Below, piece by piece: positions 1 through 8,842 of a stretch of DNA of 64,000 nt (position 1 is its first letter; every line of letters begins with the position of its first letter). Under the pieces are notes generated by a model. It was given only the letters and a program-made list of their open reading frames with translations. It searched no databases and had not been told where the DNA came from. This DNA is from Pseudomonadota bacterium (lineage in GTDB: Bacteria; Pseudomonadota; Alphaproteobacteria; Reyranellales; Reyranellaceae): contig JAFEFF010000196.1 of assembly GCA_018240745.1 (NCBI GenBank), positions 17,430-81,429 of the forward strand, in the 5' to 3' direction. The translations under genes and the position numbers were made by a program.

Positions 1-802
1 TGAGCGTGCTCTCGCCCATGACGACGCCGGCAAAGAATGCACCCAAGGCGAACGAGACGTCGAACAGCTTGGCGGCACCGAACGCCACGCCGATCGCGAG
101 GGCGTAGACGGCGAGCCGGAACAGCTCGCGCGAGCCGGTGTGCGCCGTGTAGTGCATCAGCCACGGAATGACGCGGCGGCCAACCAGCAGCATTCCGGTA
201 ACGAAGATGCCGACCTTGACCAGCGTCACCAGGAGCTGGAAGGCGAGGCGGCCCGGCGGCACCGCGCCGTCGGTCGCCATCATCGCGATGGTCGGCAGCA
301 TCACCAGCGTCAGGATCGTCACCAGGTCCTCGACCACCAGCCAGCCGACGGCGAAGCGGCCGCGCTCGGTGTCGAGCATGTGCCGCTCCTGGAAGGCGCG
401 CACCATGACCACCGTGCTGGCGACCGACAAAGCGAGGCCGAACACCAGCCCGGCCGTCCACGACCAGCCCAGCAGATGGCCGAGGCCGGCGCCCATCAAG
501 GTCGCGACGACGATCTGGACCAGGGCACCGGGCACGACCATCCGCGCCACCGCCATCAGGTCCCTGAGCGAGAAGTGCAGCCCGACGCCGAACATCAGCA
601 GGATGACGCCGATCTCCGCGAGCTCGCCCGCCAGTGCGCTGTCGGTGGAGAAGCCCGGCGTCGAAGGGCTGACCACGACGCCTGCCAGCACGTAGCCGGC
701 CAGCGGCTGGATGCGCAGTCGATGTGCCAGCAGACCGAAGGCGTAGGCCAGAGCCAAGCCCGCGGCGATGGTGGCGATGAGGGGAGTGTGATGTTCGGGC
801 AT
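1..802 (-). CDS. ybaL: YbaL/KefB-type cation:proton antiporter (CPA2), C-terminus outside window
   Basis: Only the first 267 residues are present; the gene runs off the left edge. The start is the ATG read from 802. Translation opens MPEHHTPLIATIAAG and is almost entirely hydrophobic helices, with the ELAEIGVILLMFGVGLHFS segment that is characteristic of the YbaL branch of the CPA2 monovalent cation:proton antiporters, followed by further membrane segments up to GAFFAGVVMGESTL. In complete homologues a cytoplasmic NAD-binding TrkA-N domain follows, which would lie outside this window. The protein should act in the inner membrane in K+ or Na+/H+ exchange. It is divergent from the Bug receptor at 868, so the 66 bases between them hold both promoters. 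The family is secure; the transported ion is not shown by sequence. Confidence 0.85.
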   Translation of the reverse strand, partial: MPEHHTPLIATIAAGLALAYAFGLLAHRLRIQPLAGYVLAGVVVSPSTPGFSTDSALAGELAEIGVILLMFGVGLHFSLRDLMAVARMVVPGALVQIVVATLMGAGLGHLLGWSWTAGLVFGLALSVASTVVMVRAFQERHMLDTERGRFAVGWLVVEDLVTILTLVMLPTIAMMATDGAVPPGRLAFQLLVTLVKVGIFVTGMLLVGRRVIPWLMHYTAHTGSRELFRLAVYALAIGVAFGAAKLFDVSFALGAFFAGVVMGESTL

Positions 803-815
803 CGGAATTGCAGCG

Positions 816-845
816 TTGACGAACTTTTTCGCTGGTATCGATACT
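816..845 (+). promoter_or_regulatory. Candidate sigma-70 type promoter for the Bug receptor
   Basis: TTGACG at 816-821 and GATACT at 840-845 are separated by 18 bases, 22 bases before the ATG at 868. It lies in the divergent gap between the antiporter and the binding-protein gene. The -10 part overlaps a TATCGATA palindrome that could equally be an operator. Read by eye only. Confidence 0.3.
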
Positions 846-867
846 GAACACAAGAACAGCGAGGAAA

Positions 868-1836
868 ATGATGACGATTGGAAGACGCGGCCTGCTCGCC
901 GGGGGCGGTGCGGCCCTGCTGGGCGCTCCGGCCCTTGCCGACACCTACCCCTCCAAGCAGATCCGCTGGGTCATTCCCTTCGCACCGGGCGGCAACTACG
1001 ACGTCACCTCACGCCTGGTCGCCGACCCGATGGGCCGCGACCTCGGCCAGACCGTGCTGATCGACAACAAGCCCGGCGCGGGCGGCGTCGTCGGGCTGGA
1101 GAATGCGGTTCAGGCGCCGGCCGACGGCTACACCATCGTCATGGCGAGCTTCACAGTGGCCTATGTCGCACCGATCTTCGCCGGCAAGCAGCAGATGCTG
1201 CAGGTGCTGGCGCCGGTCAGCATCCTGACCACGGCGCCGACCCTGATCGTCACGCGCTCCGACAGCCGCTTCAAGGACATCAAGAGCCTTCTCGCCGAGG
1301 CGAAGGCCAAGCCCGGCACGGTGACGATGGGCCATTCCGGCAACGGCACCACCAACCATGTCGCGATCCTGCGGCTGCAGCTCAACGAGAAGATCAAGTT
1401 CAACATCGTGCCGTACCGCGGCTCGGGCCCCGGCATCAACGATCTGCTGGCCGGCACGATCGACTGTTTCGCCGACCAGCTCACCAGCTCGATGCCGCAC
1501 ATCCAGAGCGGCAAGCTGCGCGGGCTGGTGAATTTCGGCCTCGACCACATTCCCGGCCTGCCGCAGGTGCCGACGCTGAAGGAGGCGGATTGCACGCCGT
1601 TCGAGGGCGGCACCACCGCCGGCGTCTTCGTGCGGCGGGAGACGCCGCAGCCGCTGGTCGAGCGCCTGAACAAGGCGGTCGTCTTCGGGCTGAAGGACGA
1701 GGCGACCAGCAAGCGCCTGCGCGAACTCGGGGCGATCGTGCGGCCGTCGACGCCCGAGCAGTTCACCGAGGCGCTCAAGGCCGACGAGGCCAACGTCGCC
1801 GAGCTTCTGAACAAGGGCCTGCTGAAGCCGGAGTAG
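868..1836 (+). CDS. Bug/TctC family tripartite tricarboxylate transporter substrate-binding protein
   Basis: A 322-residue periplasmic binding protein. The N-terminus has a twin-arginine-like RRGLLAGGGAALLGAPALA export signal, with mature protein starting near DTYPSKQIRWVIPFAPGG, the hallmark opening of the Bug (Bordetella uptake gene) family. The PGGNYDVTSRL and GGVVGLENAV segments form the carboxylate-binding lobe typical of these receptors. GAGGA at 861-865 is the ribosome site; it sits better for the second ATG (871) than for 868, so the first Met may not be used. No TctA or TctB membrane subunits are adjacent, so this is an orphan receptor, as is common for the family. The ligand, probably a carboxylate, cannot be told. 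A palindromic repeat follows the gene. Confidence 0.92.
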   Translation: MMTIGRRGLLAGGGAALLGAPALADTYPSKQIRWVIPFAPGGNYDVTSRLVADPMGRDLGQTVLIDNKPGAGGVVGLENAVQAPADGYTIVMASFTVAYVAPIFAGKQQMLQVLAPVSILTTAPTLIVTRSDSRFKDIKSLLAEAKAKPGTVTMGHSGNGTTNHVAILRLQLNEKIKFNIVPYRGSGPGINDLLAGTIDCFADQLTSSMPHIQSGKLRGLVNFGLDHIPGLPQVPTLKEADCTPFEGGTTAGVFVRRETPQPLVERLNKAVVFGLKDEATSKRLRELGAIVRPSTPEQFTEALKADEANVAELLNKGLLKPE

Positions 1837-1845
1837 CTCTGGGAT

Positions 1846-1967
1846 CGCGCCACTCCGTGGCGCTCATGTCATATGGACCGCGCGCATCCCGCGCGCTCAT
1901 GGTCATGAGCGGGCTGGAGCCTTCGGCTCCGCTCAGGCCAGGAGCCCGCGGTCCAATGAGTGGCGCG
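1846..1967. repeat. Nested intergenic palindrome (GCGCCACT family enclosing GGACCGCG family)
   Basis: Outer arms CGCGCCACT (1846-1854) and AGTGGCGCG (1959-1967) are exact inverted complements. Inside them TGGACCGCG (1874-1882) pairs with CGCGGTCCA (1947-1955), and the core contains GAGCCTTCGGCTC, itself a small hairpin. The same two modules recur nested at 36550-36713 and at 63801-64000, and the inner one alone at 23111-23169 and 26463-26531. It separates the Bug receptor from chaA and could act as a bidirectional terminator. Confidence 0.8.
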
Positions 1968-1995
1968 GTTCCGGCGGCTGGGCCATCTTACGGCG

Positions 1996-3075
1996 ATGGC
2001 CGGCGCTTCCACCAACCGCATTCCTCTCTATTCCATCATCCTGCCGGCGCTCGGACCGCTGACGTGGTTCCTCGTCGGCAAGACTCAATCCCCGCTGTTG
2101 GCGCTCGTGCTCGCCGCGGTGCTGCTCGGCAACGTCATCTCCGCTGTTCACCACGCCGAAGTCATTGCGCTTCGCATCGGGGAGCCGTTCGGAACCCTGG
2201 TGCTGGCGCTCGCCGTGACGGTCATCGAGGTCGGCATGATCGTCGTCCTGATGGTGGGCGGCGAGCCCAACCCGACGCTCATGCGGGATTCGATCCATGC
2301 GGTCGTGATGCTGGTGCTGCACGGGCTTGCCGGCCTGTGCATCGTCGTCTGCGCCATCTACCACCGCGAGCCGGAGTTCCATGTCGCCGGCGCCAACGCC
2401 TTCCTCTCGGTGCTGATTCCCATGGCGGTCCTGGTGCTGGTCATGCCGAACTTCGTGGCTTCGGCGCCGGGGCCCTTCTATTCCTCCCTCCAGCTCGTGT
2501 TCGTCTCGGTCATGTGCCTTGCGCTCTATGGCGCCTTCCTCTTCATCCAGACCGGCTGGCATCGCGCCTATTTCATGCCGATCGGTGACGATGAAACCGC
2601 GCCTTCGGCACGTCCCGGCACGCGCACCCTCCTGGCCTCCGTTGGCTTGTTGCCGCTTGCCCTGGTTTCCGTCGTGCTGCTGGCCAAGAGCCTGACTCCG
2701 GCCCTGGAAGCGGCGCTGGCCGCCGTCCAGGCGCCGGTCGCCGTCATCGGCATCATCATTGCCGCCATCGTGCTGCTGCCCGAGGCGGTCGCCGCGGTGC
2801 GTGCGGCGGCCCGCAACCGTCTTCAGTCCAGCATCAACCTCTCGCTGGGCAGCGGCGTCGCCAGCATTGGGCTTACGGTGCCGACGGTCGCAGTGGTGTC
2901 ACGGGTCATCGATCAGCCGCTGCAGCTCGGCATCTCGGAGAGCAACAGCATCCTGATGACCCTGGGCGTGCTGATCGCCGTCATCACCTACGGCACGGGC
3001 CGGACGAACGTCTTGGCCGGCATCGTCCACCTCGTCCTGCTCGCGGCCTACCTCTTCCTGACCTTCGTTCCCTAG
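1996..3075 (+). CDS. chaA: ChaA-type calcium/proton antiporter (CaCA superfamily)
   Basis: About 359 residues from the ATG at 1996. An in-frame GTG at 1960 lies inside the repeat and is unlikely to be the start. The two inverted CaCA alpha-repeats are visible: RIGEPFGTLVLALAVTVIEV near residues 60-80 and PEAVAAVRAAARNRLQSSIN near 255-275, the latter followed by LGSGVASIGLTVP. About ten membrane helices are expected. Length and motif order match Escherichia coli ChaA (366 residues), which exports Ca2+, Na+ and K+ in exchange for protons at alkaline pH. The central acidic cytoplasmic loop of ChaA is replaced here by a short DDETAPSARPGTR segment. The stop overlaps that of the convergent tartrate dehydratase gene (CTAG). 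Confidence 0.9.
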   Translation: MAGASTNRIPLYSIILPALGPLTWFLVGKTQSPLLALVLAAVLLGNVISAVHHAEVIALRIGEPFGTLVLALAVTVIEVGMIVVLMVGGEPNPTLMRDSIHAVVMLVLHGLAGLCIVVCAIYHREPEFHVAGANAFLSVLIPMAVLVLVMPNFVASAPGPFYSSLQLVFVSVMCLALYGAFLFIQTGWHRAYFMPIGDDETAPSARPGTRTLLASVGLLPLALVSVVLLAKSLTPALEAALAAVQAPVAVIGIIIAAIVLLPEAVAAVRAAARNRLQSSINLSLGSGVASIGLTVPTVAVVSRVIDQPLQLGISESNSILMTLGVLIAVITYGTGRTNVLAGIVHLVLLAAYLFLTFVP

Positions 3076-4232
3076 GCGATTTCCTTCATCACCGCCCAGA
3101 GGTCGGCCTTGCGCTCGAAGCCGATGCCCGGCGCATCCGGCAGGGCGACGCGGCCGTCGACCACCGGGCAGTCGTCGGCGAAGCCGCCGAACGGGGCGAA
3201 GACCTGCGGGTAGGATTCGTTGCCGCCGCATTGCAGGCCGACGGCGATGTTGAGCGCGAACTGGTGGCCGCCGTGCGGCACGCAGCGCCGCGGCGACCAG
3301 CCGTTGGCCTTCAGCATGGCGAGCGTGCGCAGGTACTCGACGAGGCCGTAGGAGAGCGCCGGATCGAACTGCAGGATGTCGCGGTCGGGTCGCAAGCCGC
3401 CATGGCGGATCAGGTTGCGCGCGTCCTGCATGGAGAAGAGGTTCTCGCCGGTCGCCAGCGGCTGGCCGTACTCGGTCGCCAGCGCCGCATGCGCCAGGTA
3501 GTCGAGCGGATCGAGCGGCTCCTCGTACCAGCGCAGGCCGTAACCTTCGATCGCCTTGCCGAACTCGATCGCGGTGGTGAGGTCGAACTTGCCGTTGACA
3601 TCGACCGCCAGCCGCTCGCCCGAGCCCACGATCTTCAGCACCGCCTCGATGCGCTCGAGATCTTCGGCGAGCGGCACGCCGCCCACCTTCATCTTCACGC
3701 ATGAGTAGCCGAGGCCGAGATAGTGCTTCATCTCGTCCTGCAGCGCCTCGAGGTCCTTGCCCGGGTAGTAGTAGCCGCCGGCCGCATAGACCCACGCCTT
3801 GTCGTCGTACTGGCCGCCGTTGTAGCGATCGGCCAGCAGCTTCCACAGCGGCACGCGCCTGGCCTTGGCGACGGCATCCCACAGCGCCATGTCGAGCACG
3901 CCGACAGCGACCGAGCGCTCGCCGTGGCCGCCCGGCTTCTCGTTGGCCATCATCGCCGTCCAGCACTTGGCCGGATCGATCAGGCCCTCGCCGTCGAGCA
4001 ACGAGTCGGGCTTGGCCTCCGACACGCGCTTGATGAAGCGCTCGTTCAGCAGCCCGTGCTGGGCATAGCGGCCGTTGGAATTGAAGCCGTAGCCGACCAC
4101 CGGCTTGCCCTCGACCTCGAGGTCGGTGATTACCGCCACGACCGAGGCCGTCATCTGGCTGAAGTCGATATAGGCGTTGGCGATGTTGGAGCGGATCGGC
4201 GAGACGATGTCGCGAATGGCGACGATGCGCAT
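3072..4232 (-). CDS. tarD: Enolase-superfamily dehydratase, D-tartrate dehydratase-like
   Basis: A 386-residue member of the mandelate racemase subgroup. It aligns by eye over its full length with Bradyrhizobium D(-)-tartrate dehydratase: NAYIDFSQMT near 20, GYGFNSNGRYAQ near 47-58, NEKPGGHGERSVAVG at 97-111, GGYYYPGK near 152. Catalytic features are the KMK motif at 180-182, metal ligands D211, E237/E238 and E263, and PHGGHQ with His320. The expected reaction is dehydration of a 2,3-dihydroxy acid (D-tartrate to oxaloacetate) with Mg2+. AGGGAG precedes the ATG. It lies 12 bases after an MFS transporter and is probably co-transcribed with two transporters and a lactonase. The exact substrate is inferred by similarity to TarD. 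Confidence 0.85.
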   Translation of the reverse strand: MRIVAIRDIVSPIRSNIANAYIDFSQMTASVVAVITDLEVEGKPVVGYGFNSNGRYAQHGLLNERFIKRVSEAKPDSLLDGEGLIDPAKCWTAMMANEKPGGHGERSVAVGVLDMALWDAVAKARRVPLWKLLADRYNGGQYDDKAWVYAAGGYYYPGKDLEALQDEMKHYLGLGYSCVKMKVGGVPLAEDLERIEAVLKIVGSGERLAVDVNGKFDLTTAIEFGKAIEGYGLRWYEEPLDPLDYLAHAALATEYGQPLATGENLFSMQDARNLIRHGGLRPDRDILQFDPALSYGLVEYLRTLAMLKANGWSPRRCVPHGGHQFALNIAVGLQCGGNESYPQVFAPFGGFADDCPVVDGRVALPDAPGIGFERKADLWAVMKEIA

Positions 4233-4244
4233 GGAGACTCCCTG

Positions 4245-5444
4245 TCAGGCGATGGCGGGTGGGCGCCGCATCTGGCGGCTGAGCAGCCACCAGGCGATGG
4301 CGGCATTCAGCACGTTCCAGCCAATACCATTGATGAAGGCGCCCTGGTACGAGCCCGTGATGTCGAACAGCTTGCCGCCCATCCAGCCGCCCAGCGCCAT
4401 GCCGAGCACGGTCGAGGAGACGGTGAGGCCGACCCGGCTCGCCGCCTCGCGCGGCGGGAAGTACTCGCGCACGATGATGGCGTAACTCGGCACGATGCCG
4501 CCCTGGAACAGGCCGAACAGCGCCGACACGATGTAGAGCGAGACGACCGAATCGGCCATCAGGTAGAAGAGCAGCGCGACCGCCTGCAGGGTCGAGCCGA
4601 GCAGCAGGGTCATCGCGCCGCCGACCCGGTCGGCCAGCCAGCCCGAGCCGATCCGGCTAACGATGCCGAAGCCCAGCATCAGCGACAGCATCTCGGCGCC
4701 CGCGGCGACGCCGAAGCCTCGATCGGCGCAGTAGGCGACGATGTGGACCTGCGGCATCGACATGGCGACGCAGCAGCTAAGACCGGCCAGGATCAGCAAT
4801 GCCTGCAGTCCGTTGGGCGACAGGCCGAGCGAGGCGAGCGAGCGCCGGGCCACCGCGATCGCGCCGCCGGCCGCGTGGTCGGGCGCGCGGCGACGCAGGG
4901 TGAAGGCCAGCGGGATCATGACGGCGACGCACAGCACGCCGGCCGACAGGTAGGTCGTGCGCCAACCGAAGTGATGAATCGTCAGCTCGACGATCGGCGG
5001 CCACAGCGCGCCGGCGATGTAATTGCCGGACGCGGCGATGGCGACGGCGACGCCGCGGCGCTTCTCGAACCAGTGCGAGATGTCGGCGATCAACGGCGCG
5101 AAGGTGGCGGCGGCGCTGAAGCCGATCAGCGTCTGCGCCACGGCGAACATCGCCAGTGAGCCGGTCGCCGAGGCGAGGCCGAAGCCCGCACCGAGGCCGA
5201 GCGCGCTGACCACCGATGCGACGACGATGCCGTGCCGGTCGACCAGCCGGCCAACGATCACGCCGCCCAGGAAGAAGCCGATCATGTTCATGGAATAGGC
5301 GAAGGAGATGTCGGCGCGGCTGACGCCGAGATCGCCCTGCACCGCAGGCATGGCGACCGCGAGCGCCCACATGCCGATGCCACCCAGGGTACTCAGGGTC
5401 ACGCTGACGGCGAGCCGCCGCCAGGCGTACGGGGAATCGATCAC
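4245..5444 (-). CDS. MFS transporter, second of a tandem paralogous pair
   Basis: A 399-residue, roughly 12-helix major facilitator protein. The start is a GTG at 5444 that overlaps the TGA of the upstream paralogue (GTGA), so translation is probably coupled. GRLVDRHGIV near residue 60 is the loop 2-3 signature, and SHWFEKRRGVAVAIAASGNY is the segment typical of oxalate/formate and monocarboxylate-like MFS carriers. It shares long identical stretches with the upstream copy (CCVAMSMPQVHIVAYC, GLFQGGI, IVREYFPP), so the pair arose by tandem duplication. Linkage to the D-tartrate dehydratase-like gene suggests uptake of a hydroxy-dicarboxylate or sugar acid. The substrate is not determined. Confidence 0.9.
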   Translation of the reverse strand: MIDSPYAWRRLAVSVTLSTLGGIGMWALAVAMPAVQGDLGVSRADISFAYSMNMIGFFLGGVIVGRLVDRHGIVVASVVSALGLGAGFGLASATGSLAMFAVAQTLIGFSAAATFAPLIADISHWFEKRRGVAVAIAASGNYIAGALWPPIVELTIHHFGWRTTYLSAGVLCVAVMIPLAFTLRRRAPDHAAGGAIAVARRSLASLGLSPNGLQALLILAGLSCCVAMSMPQVHIVAYCADRGFGVAAGAEMLSLMLGFGIVSRIGSGWLADRVGGAMTLLLGSTLQAVALLFYLMADSVVSLYIVSALFGLFQGGIVPSYAIIVREYFPPREAASRVGLTVSSTVLGMALGGWMGGKLFDITGSYQGAFINGIGWNVLNAAIAWWLLSRQMRRPPAIA

Positions 5445-6652
5445 GCGGTGACACTCATGGGCAGGCGGCGGTTCTGGCGGCTCAGCAGCCACCACACGAT
5501 CACGCCGTTCAGCAGGTTGAAGGCGATGCCGTTGAGGAAAGCCGCGTGATAGGAGCCGGTGACGTCGAATAGCTTGCCGCCGAGCCAGCCGCCGCCCGCC
5601 ATGCCGATGATGGTGGCCGAGATGGCGATGCCCATGCGCGCGCCGGCTTCCTTGGGCGGGAAGTATTCGCGCACGATCACGCCGTAGCTCGGGATGATGC
5701 CACCCTGGAACAACCCGAACAGCGCCGAGACGATGTAGAGCCCGACCAGGCCGTCCGACACGAGATAGCCCAGTAGCGCCACCGCCTGCGCGGTCGAGCC
5801 GAGCAGCAGCGTCTTGAGCCCGCCGATCCGGTCGGCGATCCAGCCCGAACCCAGCCGGCTCACGATGCCGAACGCTGTCATGATCGACAGCATCTCGGCG
5901 CCGCGTGCCGGCCCGTAACCAAGGTCGACGCAGTAGGCGACGATATGGACCTGCGGCATCGACATGGCGACGCAGCAGCCGATGCCGGCGATGCCGAGCC
6001 AGATCTGCAGGCCGTTGGGCGTGAGCCCGAGCGCACGCGCCGAGTGCGGCGCGACGGCCGCGGCGCTGCCGGCCTGGACCGGTGAGCGCGGCCGCAGCAC
6101 CAAACAGGCGGGCAGCATGCCGACCAGGCAGATCGCCGCCACGACCAGGTAGGTCGTGCGCCAGTCGTACTGGTGCGCCACCACCTCGGTGAGCTTGGGC
6201 CATATCGCGCCGCCGAGATAGTTGCCGGAGGCGCAAATCGCCATGGCGAGCGCACGGCGCTTGGCGAACCAGTGCGAGGTGTCGGCGACCAGCGGAATGA
6301 AGGCGGCGGCCGAGCCGACGCCGATCAGAACGCCCTGGATGGCGGCGAACAGCCAAAGGGTCGGTGCGAGAGAGGCCAGGGCGTAGCCGCCGGCGATCAT
6401 CGCCGTCGCCAGCAGCATGGTCGTGAACGCGCCCTTGGTGTCGATCAGCCGGCCGAGCAGGATCGAGCCCGCGCCGAAGCCCAGCATGGTGGTGGTGTAG
6501 GAGAACGAGACCTCGGCGCGGGTCGCCGCGAACTCGGCCTGCAGGTTCGGGAAGATCACCACCACGCCCCACATGCCGACAGAGCCGAACGCGCTCAAAG
6601 TCGCGCAGGCGGCCAGCCGCCACCACGCGTACCGCGAATCGACGCTATGCAT
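5441..6652 (-). CDS. MFS transporter, first of a tandem paralogous pair
   Basis: A 403-residue MFS permease. The start chosen is the ATG at 6652 (MHSVDSRYAWWRL), five bases after the lactonase stop; longer upstream readings run into the lactonase gene in another frame. About twelve hydrophobic helices; loop 2-3 GRLIDTKGAF; SHWFAKRRALAMAICASGNY and IGCCVAMSMPQVHIVAYC match the downstream paralogue closely. The C-terminus LSRQNRRLPMSVTA overlaps the start of the next gene by four bases. Together with the lactonase and the tartrate dehydratase-like gene it forms a minus-strand operon, presumably for a sugar acid. Divergence between the copies is greatest in the first helices and the central loop, which may mean different substrates. 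Confidence 0.9.
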   Translation of the reverse strand: MHSVDSRYAWWRLAACATLSAFGSVGMWGVVVIFPNLQAEFAATRAEVSFSYTTTMLGFGAGSILLGRLIDTKGAFTTMLLATAMIAGGYALASLAPTLWLFAAIQGVLIGVGSAAAFIPLVADTSHWFAKRRALAMAICASGNYLGGAIWPKLTEVVAHQYDWRTTYLVVAAICLVGMLPACLVLRPRSPVQAGSAAAVAPHSARALGLTPNGLQIWLGIAGIGCCVAMSMPQVHIVAYCVDLGYGPARGAEMLSIMTAFGIVSRLGSGWIADRIGGLKTLLLGSTAQAVALLGYLVSDGLVGLYIVSALFGLFQGGIIPSYGVIVREYFPPKEAGARMGIAISATIIGMAGGGWLGGKLFDVTGSYHAAFLNGIAFNLLNGVIVWWLLSRQNRRLPMSVTA

Positions 6653-6657
6653 TTGCG

Positions 6658-7602
6658 TCAGCCGCCGGCGACGCCCTGCGTGTTGACGTACAGCGCGTAG
6701 AGCGAGTGGCTGGCCGCCATGAACAGCCGGTTGCGGTAGCGCCCGCCGAAGCAGACGTTGGCGCAGCGCTCCGGCAGGCTGATGTGGCCGATCGGCTTGC
6801 CCTCGGGATTGAAGACGCGGACGCCATCCAGATCGTCGGTGCCCATGCCCCAGCCGCACCACAGGTTGCCGTCGATGTCGACCCGGAAGCCATCGGGCGA
6901 GCCGCCCTGGCCGGCATCGATCAGCACCTTGCCGTTGGCGAGCCTGGTGCCGTTGTCGACCACGTCATAGGACAGGATCTGGCGGCGTGGCTCGGCGCGC
7001 GAGGCCACGACATAGAGCTTTTTCTCGTCGGGCGAAAAGGCGAGGCCGTTCGGGCCCGGCACGTCGTCGACCATCATCGACAGCTTGCCGGTCGAAGTGT
7101 CGAGCCGATAGACGGCCGGCGTGTTCTCGCTCTCCGCCTTGTGGCCCTCGTAGTAGCCCAGGATGCCGAAGGTCGGATCGGTGAACCACACCGAGTGGTC
7201 CGATTTCACCACCACGTCGTTCGGCGAATTGAGCGGTTTGCCATTGTAGCTGTCGGCCAGCACGGTGATCGAGCCGTCATATTCGGTGCGCACGACGCGG
7301 CGCGCATCGTGCTCGCAGCCGACCAGCCGGCCCTGGCGGTCCCGGGTGTGGCCGTTGGCGTTGTTCGACGGCTTGCGGAAGACGGTGACGTTGCCCGTCT
7401 CCTCGTCCCAGCGCAGGATGCGGTTGTTGGGGATGTCGCTCCACAGCACGCAGCGGCCGTCGCCGAAATAGACCGGACCCTCGGACCAGCGGCAGCCGGT
7501 ATAGAGCCGCTCGACCGAAGCGAGCGGCAGGCGGTACTTGCTGAACGACGGATCGAGCACGCGCACCGCCGGATCGGGGTAACGCTCGTTGGGCTGCCAC
7601 AT
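6658..7602 (-). CDS. SMP-30/gluconolactonase family hydrolase
   Basis: A 314-residue six-bladed beta-propeller protein of the SMP-30/Gluconolactonase/LRE family. Expected metal ligands are visible: Glu in RWSEGPVYF, Asn in NSPNDVVVKSD, and the Asp of SPDGFRVD, with GPNGLAFSPDEK in between. Such enzymes hydrolyse sugar-acid or other lactones with a divalent cation in the cytoplasm. GAGGAAA precedes the ATG at 7602. No signal peptide. Five bases separate it from the MFS gene, so transport, lactone opening and dehydration are likely one pathway. Which lactone is used is unknown. Confidence 0.88.
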   Translation of the reverse strand: MWQPNERYPDPAVRVLDPSFSKYRLPLASVERLYTGCRWSEGPVYFGDGRCVLWSDIPNNRILRWDEETGNVTVFRKPSNNANGHTRDRQGRLVGCEHDARRVVRTEYDGSITVLADSYNGKPLNSPNDVVVKSDHSVWFTDPTFGILGYYEGHKAESENTPAVYRLDTSTGKLSMMVDDVPGPNGLAFSPDEKKLYVVASRAEPRRQILSYDVVDNGTRLANGKVLIDAGQGGSPDGFRVDIDGNLWCGWGMGTDDLDGVRVFNPEGKPIGHISLPERCANVCFGGRYRNRLFMAASHSLYALYVNTQGVAGG

Positions 7603-7693
7603 CTTCGGTTTCCTCGCGTTTCTTGGTCGTCGGGCTTGATGTCGCCCGTCCGGATGACCTTACCCCAGACTTCCGATCGTCACGAAGGGTCTC

Positions 7694-8842
7694 CTAACGC
7701 GCGACTTTGCGGAACACTTCGATGAAGCGTTCGACGTCCTGCTCGTCGTTGTAGACGTGCGGGCTGATGCGCAGGCGGCCGAGGCGAGGGGCGGCGTGCA
7801 CGTTCTCTGCCGCGAGCCGCTTGGGCAGGTCGGCTGGCATGCCCTTGGGGAAGCTGACGCACAGGATATGCGGCGCGCGCACCTTGGGATCGAGCACGCC
7901 GACGCCGAGATTGCCGAGACCATCGGCCAGCTTGCTGGTCAGCATCGAGAGCCGCTCGACGATCGCGTCGTTGCCCCAGCCGGCCATCATCTCCATGCCG
8001 ATCGCCGCCATCTCCATGCTGATGAAGTGGTCGCGCTCGCCCATGTCGTAGCGCCGCGCGTCGTCGCGATAGGAGGTGTCGCGGAAGTAGATCGTGTCCT
8101 CGGCGTTCACCGCCTTGCGCGCCGCCGCGGTCTGCTCGAGCGGCACGCCCTGCTGATGGCGCTTGGCGACGTACACGAAGGCGCGACCGTAGGGGCCGAG
8201 CACCCACTTGTAGGTCGGGAAGATCAGGAAATCGGGATCGAGCGTCTTCACGTCGATGCGCCGCACGCCGGCATCGTGCGTGGCATCGATCAGGAACGCG
8301 GCACCCTGCCTCTTGAGCGCCGCCTGGATGCGTGGCAGGTCGATCGCGCCCCCATCCGACCAGTGCACCGAGGAGATCGAGGCGAGCGCCACCGGGACTG
8401 CGCCGGCGCGCTCGATCGCCGACAGCACCGCCGAGGTCCAGTCGCCATCGGTCGGCTGCTTCACCGTGTCGACGACGAAGCCGCCGGCTTGCGCCCGGGC
8501 ATGCCATTCCAGCACCGGCGAGGTGTGGTCGTTCTCCAGCACGATCACCCGCGTGGCGCGCGGGATCTGCAGCACCTTGCCCGCGGTCGAGACGCCGTAG
8601 CCGACCGAAGAGACCAGCGCCACGTCGTCCGGCTCGGCGCCGATCAGCGCCGCGGCGGCCTTGCGCGCCCGCTCGTACTGCTCGCGCTGGAAGCCGTCGG
8701 GCAGCTTCCACGGCTGGCCCTTGCGCCCGACCGCAGCGCGGCCCGCCTCCTGCGAGGCGAGCGGCAGCGGGCTCCAGGCCGCGGCATTCATGAAACAGAC
8801 GTCGCGCGGCATGTCGAACAGGGCGCGTTGCGAGGGCAGCAT
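7694..8842 (-). CDS. PLP-dependent aminotransferase class V-fold enzyme
   Basis: A 382-residue fold-type I PLP enzyme of the class V/cysteine desulfurase-like group. The cofactor lysine is K212 in FPTYKWVLGPYG; D186 in FLIDATHDAG is the expected pyridine-nitrogen partner and H189 is next to it. The N-terminal FMNAAAWSPLP and the C-terminal RISPHVYNDEQDVERFIEV are typical of class V-fold proteins with unassigned function. The active-site cysteine loop of NifS/IscS was not seen, so it is probably not a desulfurase; an isopenicillin-N-epimerase-like or kynureninase-like role is possible. AAGGAG precedes the ATG. It is 91 bases upstream of the lactonase and may be the first gene of that operon or separate. 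Confidence 0.85.
   Translation of the reverse strand: MLPSQRALFDMPRDVCFMNAAAWSPLPLASQEAGRAAVGRKGQPWKLPDGFQREQYERARKAAAALIGAEPDDVALVSSVGYGVSTAGKVLQIPRATRVIVLENDHTSPVLEWHARAQAGGFVVDTVKQPTDGDWTSAVLSAIERAGAVPVALASISSVHWSDGGAIDLPRIQAALKRQGAAFLIDATHDAGVRRIDVKTLDPDFLIFPTYKWVLGPYGRAFVYVAKRHQQGVPLEQTAAARKAVNAEDTIYFRDTSYRDDARRYDMGERDHFISMEMAAIGMEMMAGWGNDAIVERLSMLTSKLADGLGNLGVGVLDPKVRAPHILCVSFPKGMPADLPKRLAAENVHAAPRLGRLRISPHVYNDEQDVERFIEVFRKVAR

Noticed and set aside
1960..1995. GTG start for chaA at 1960
   Set aside because: It lies in the palindromic repeat and adds residues not seen in ChaA; the ATG at 1996 is preferred.
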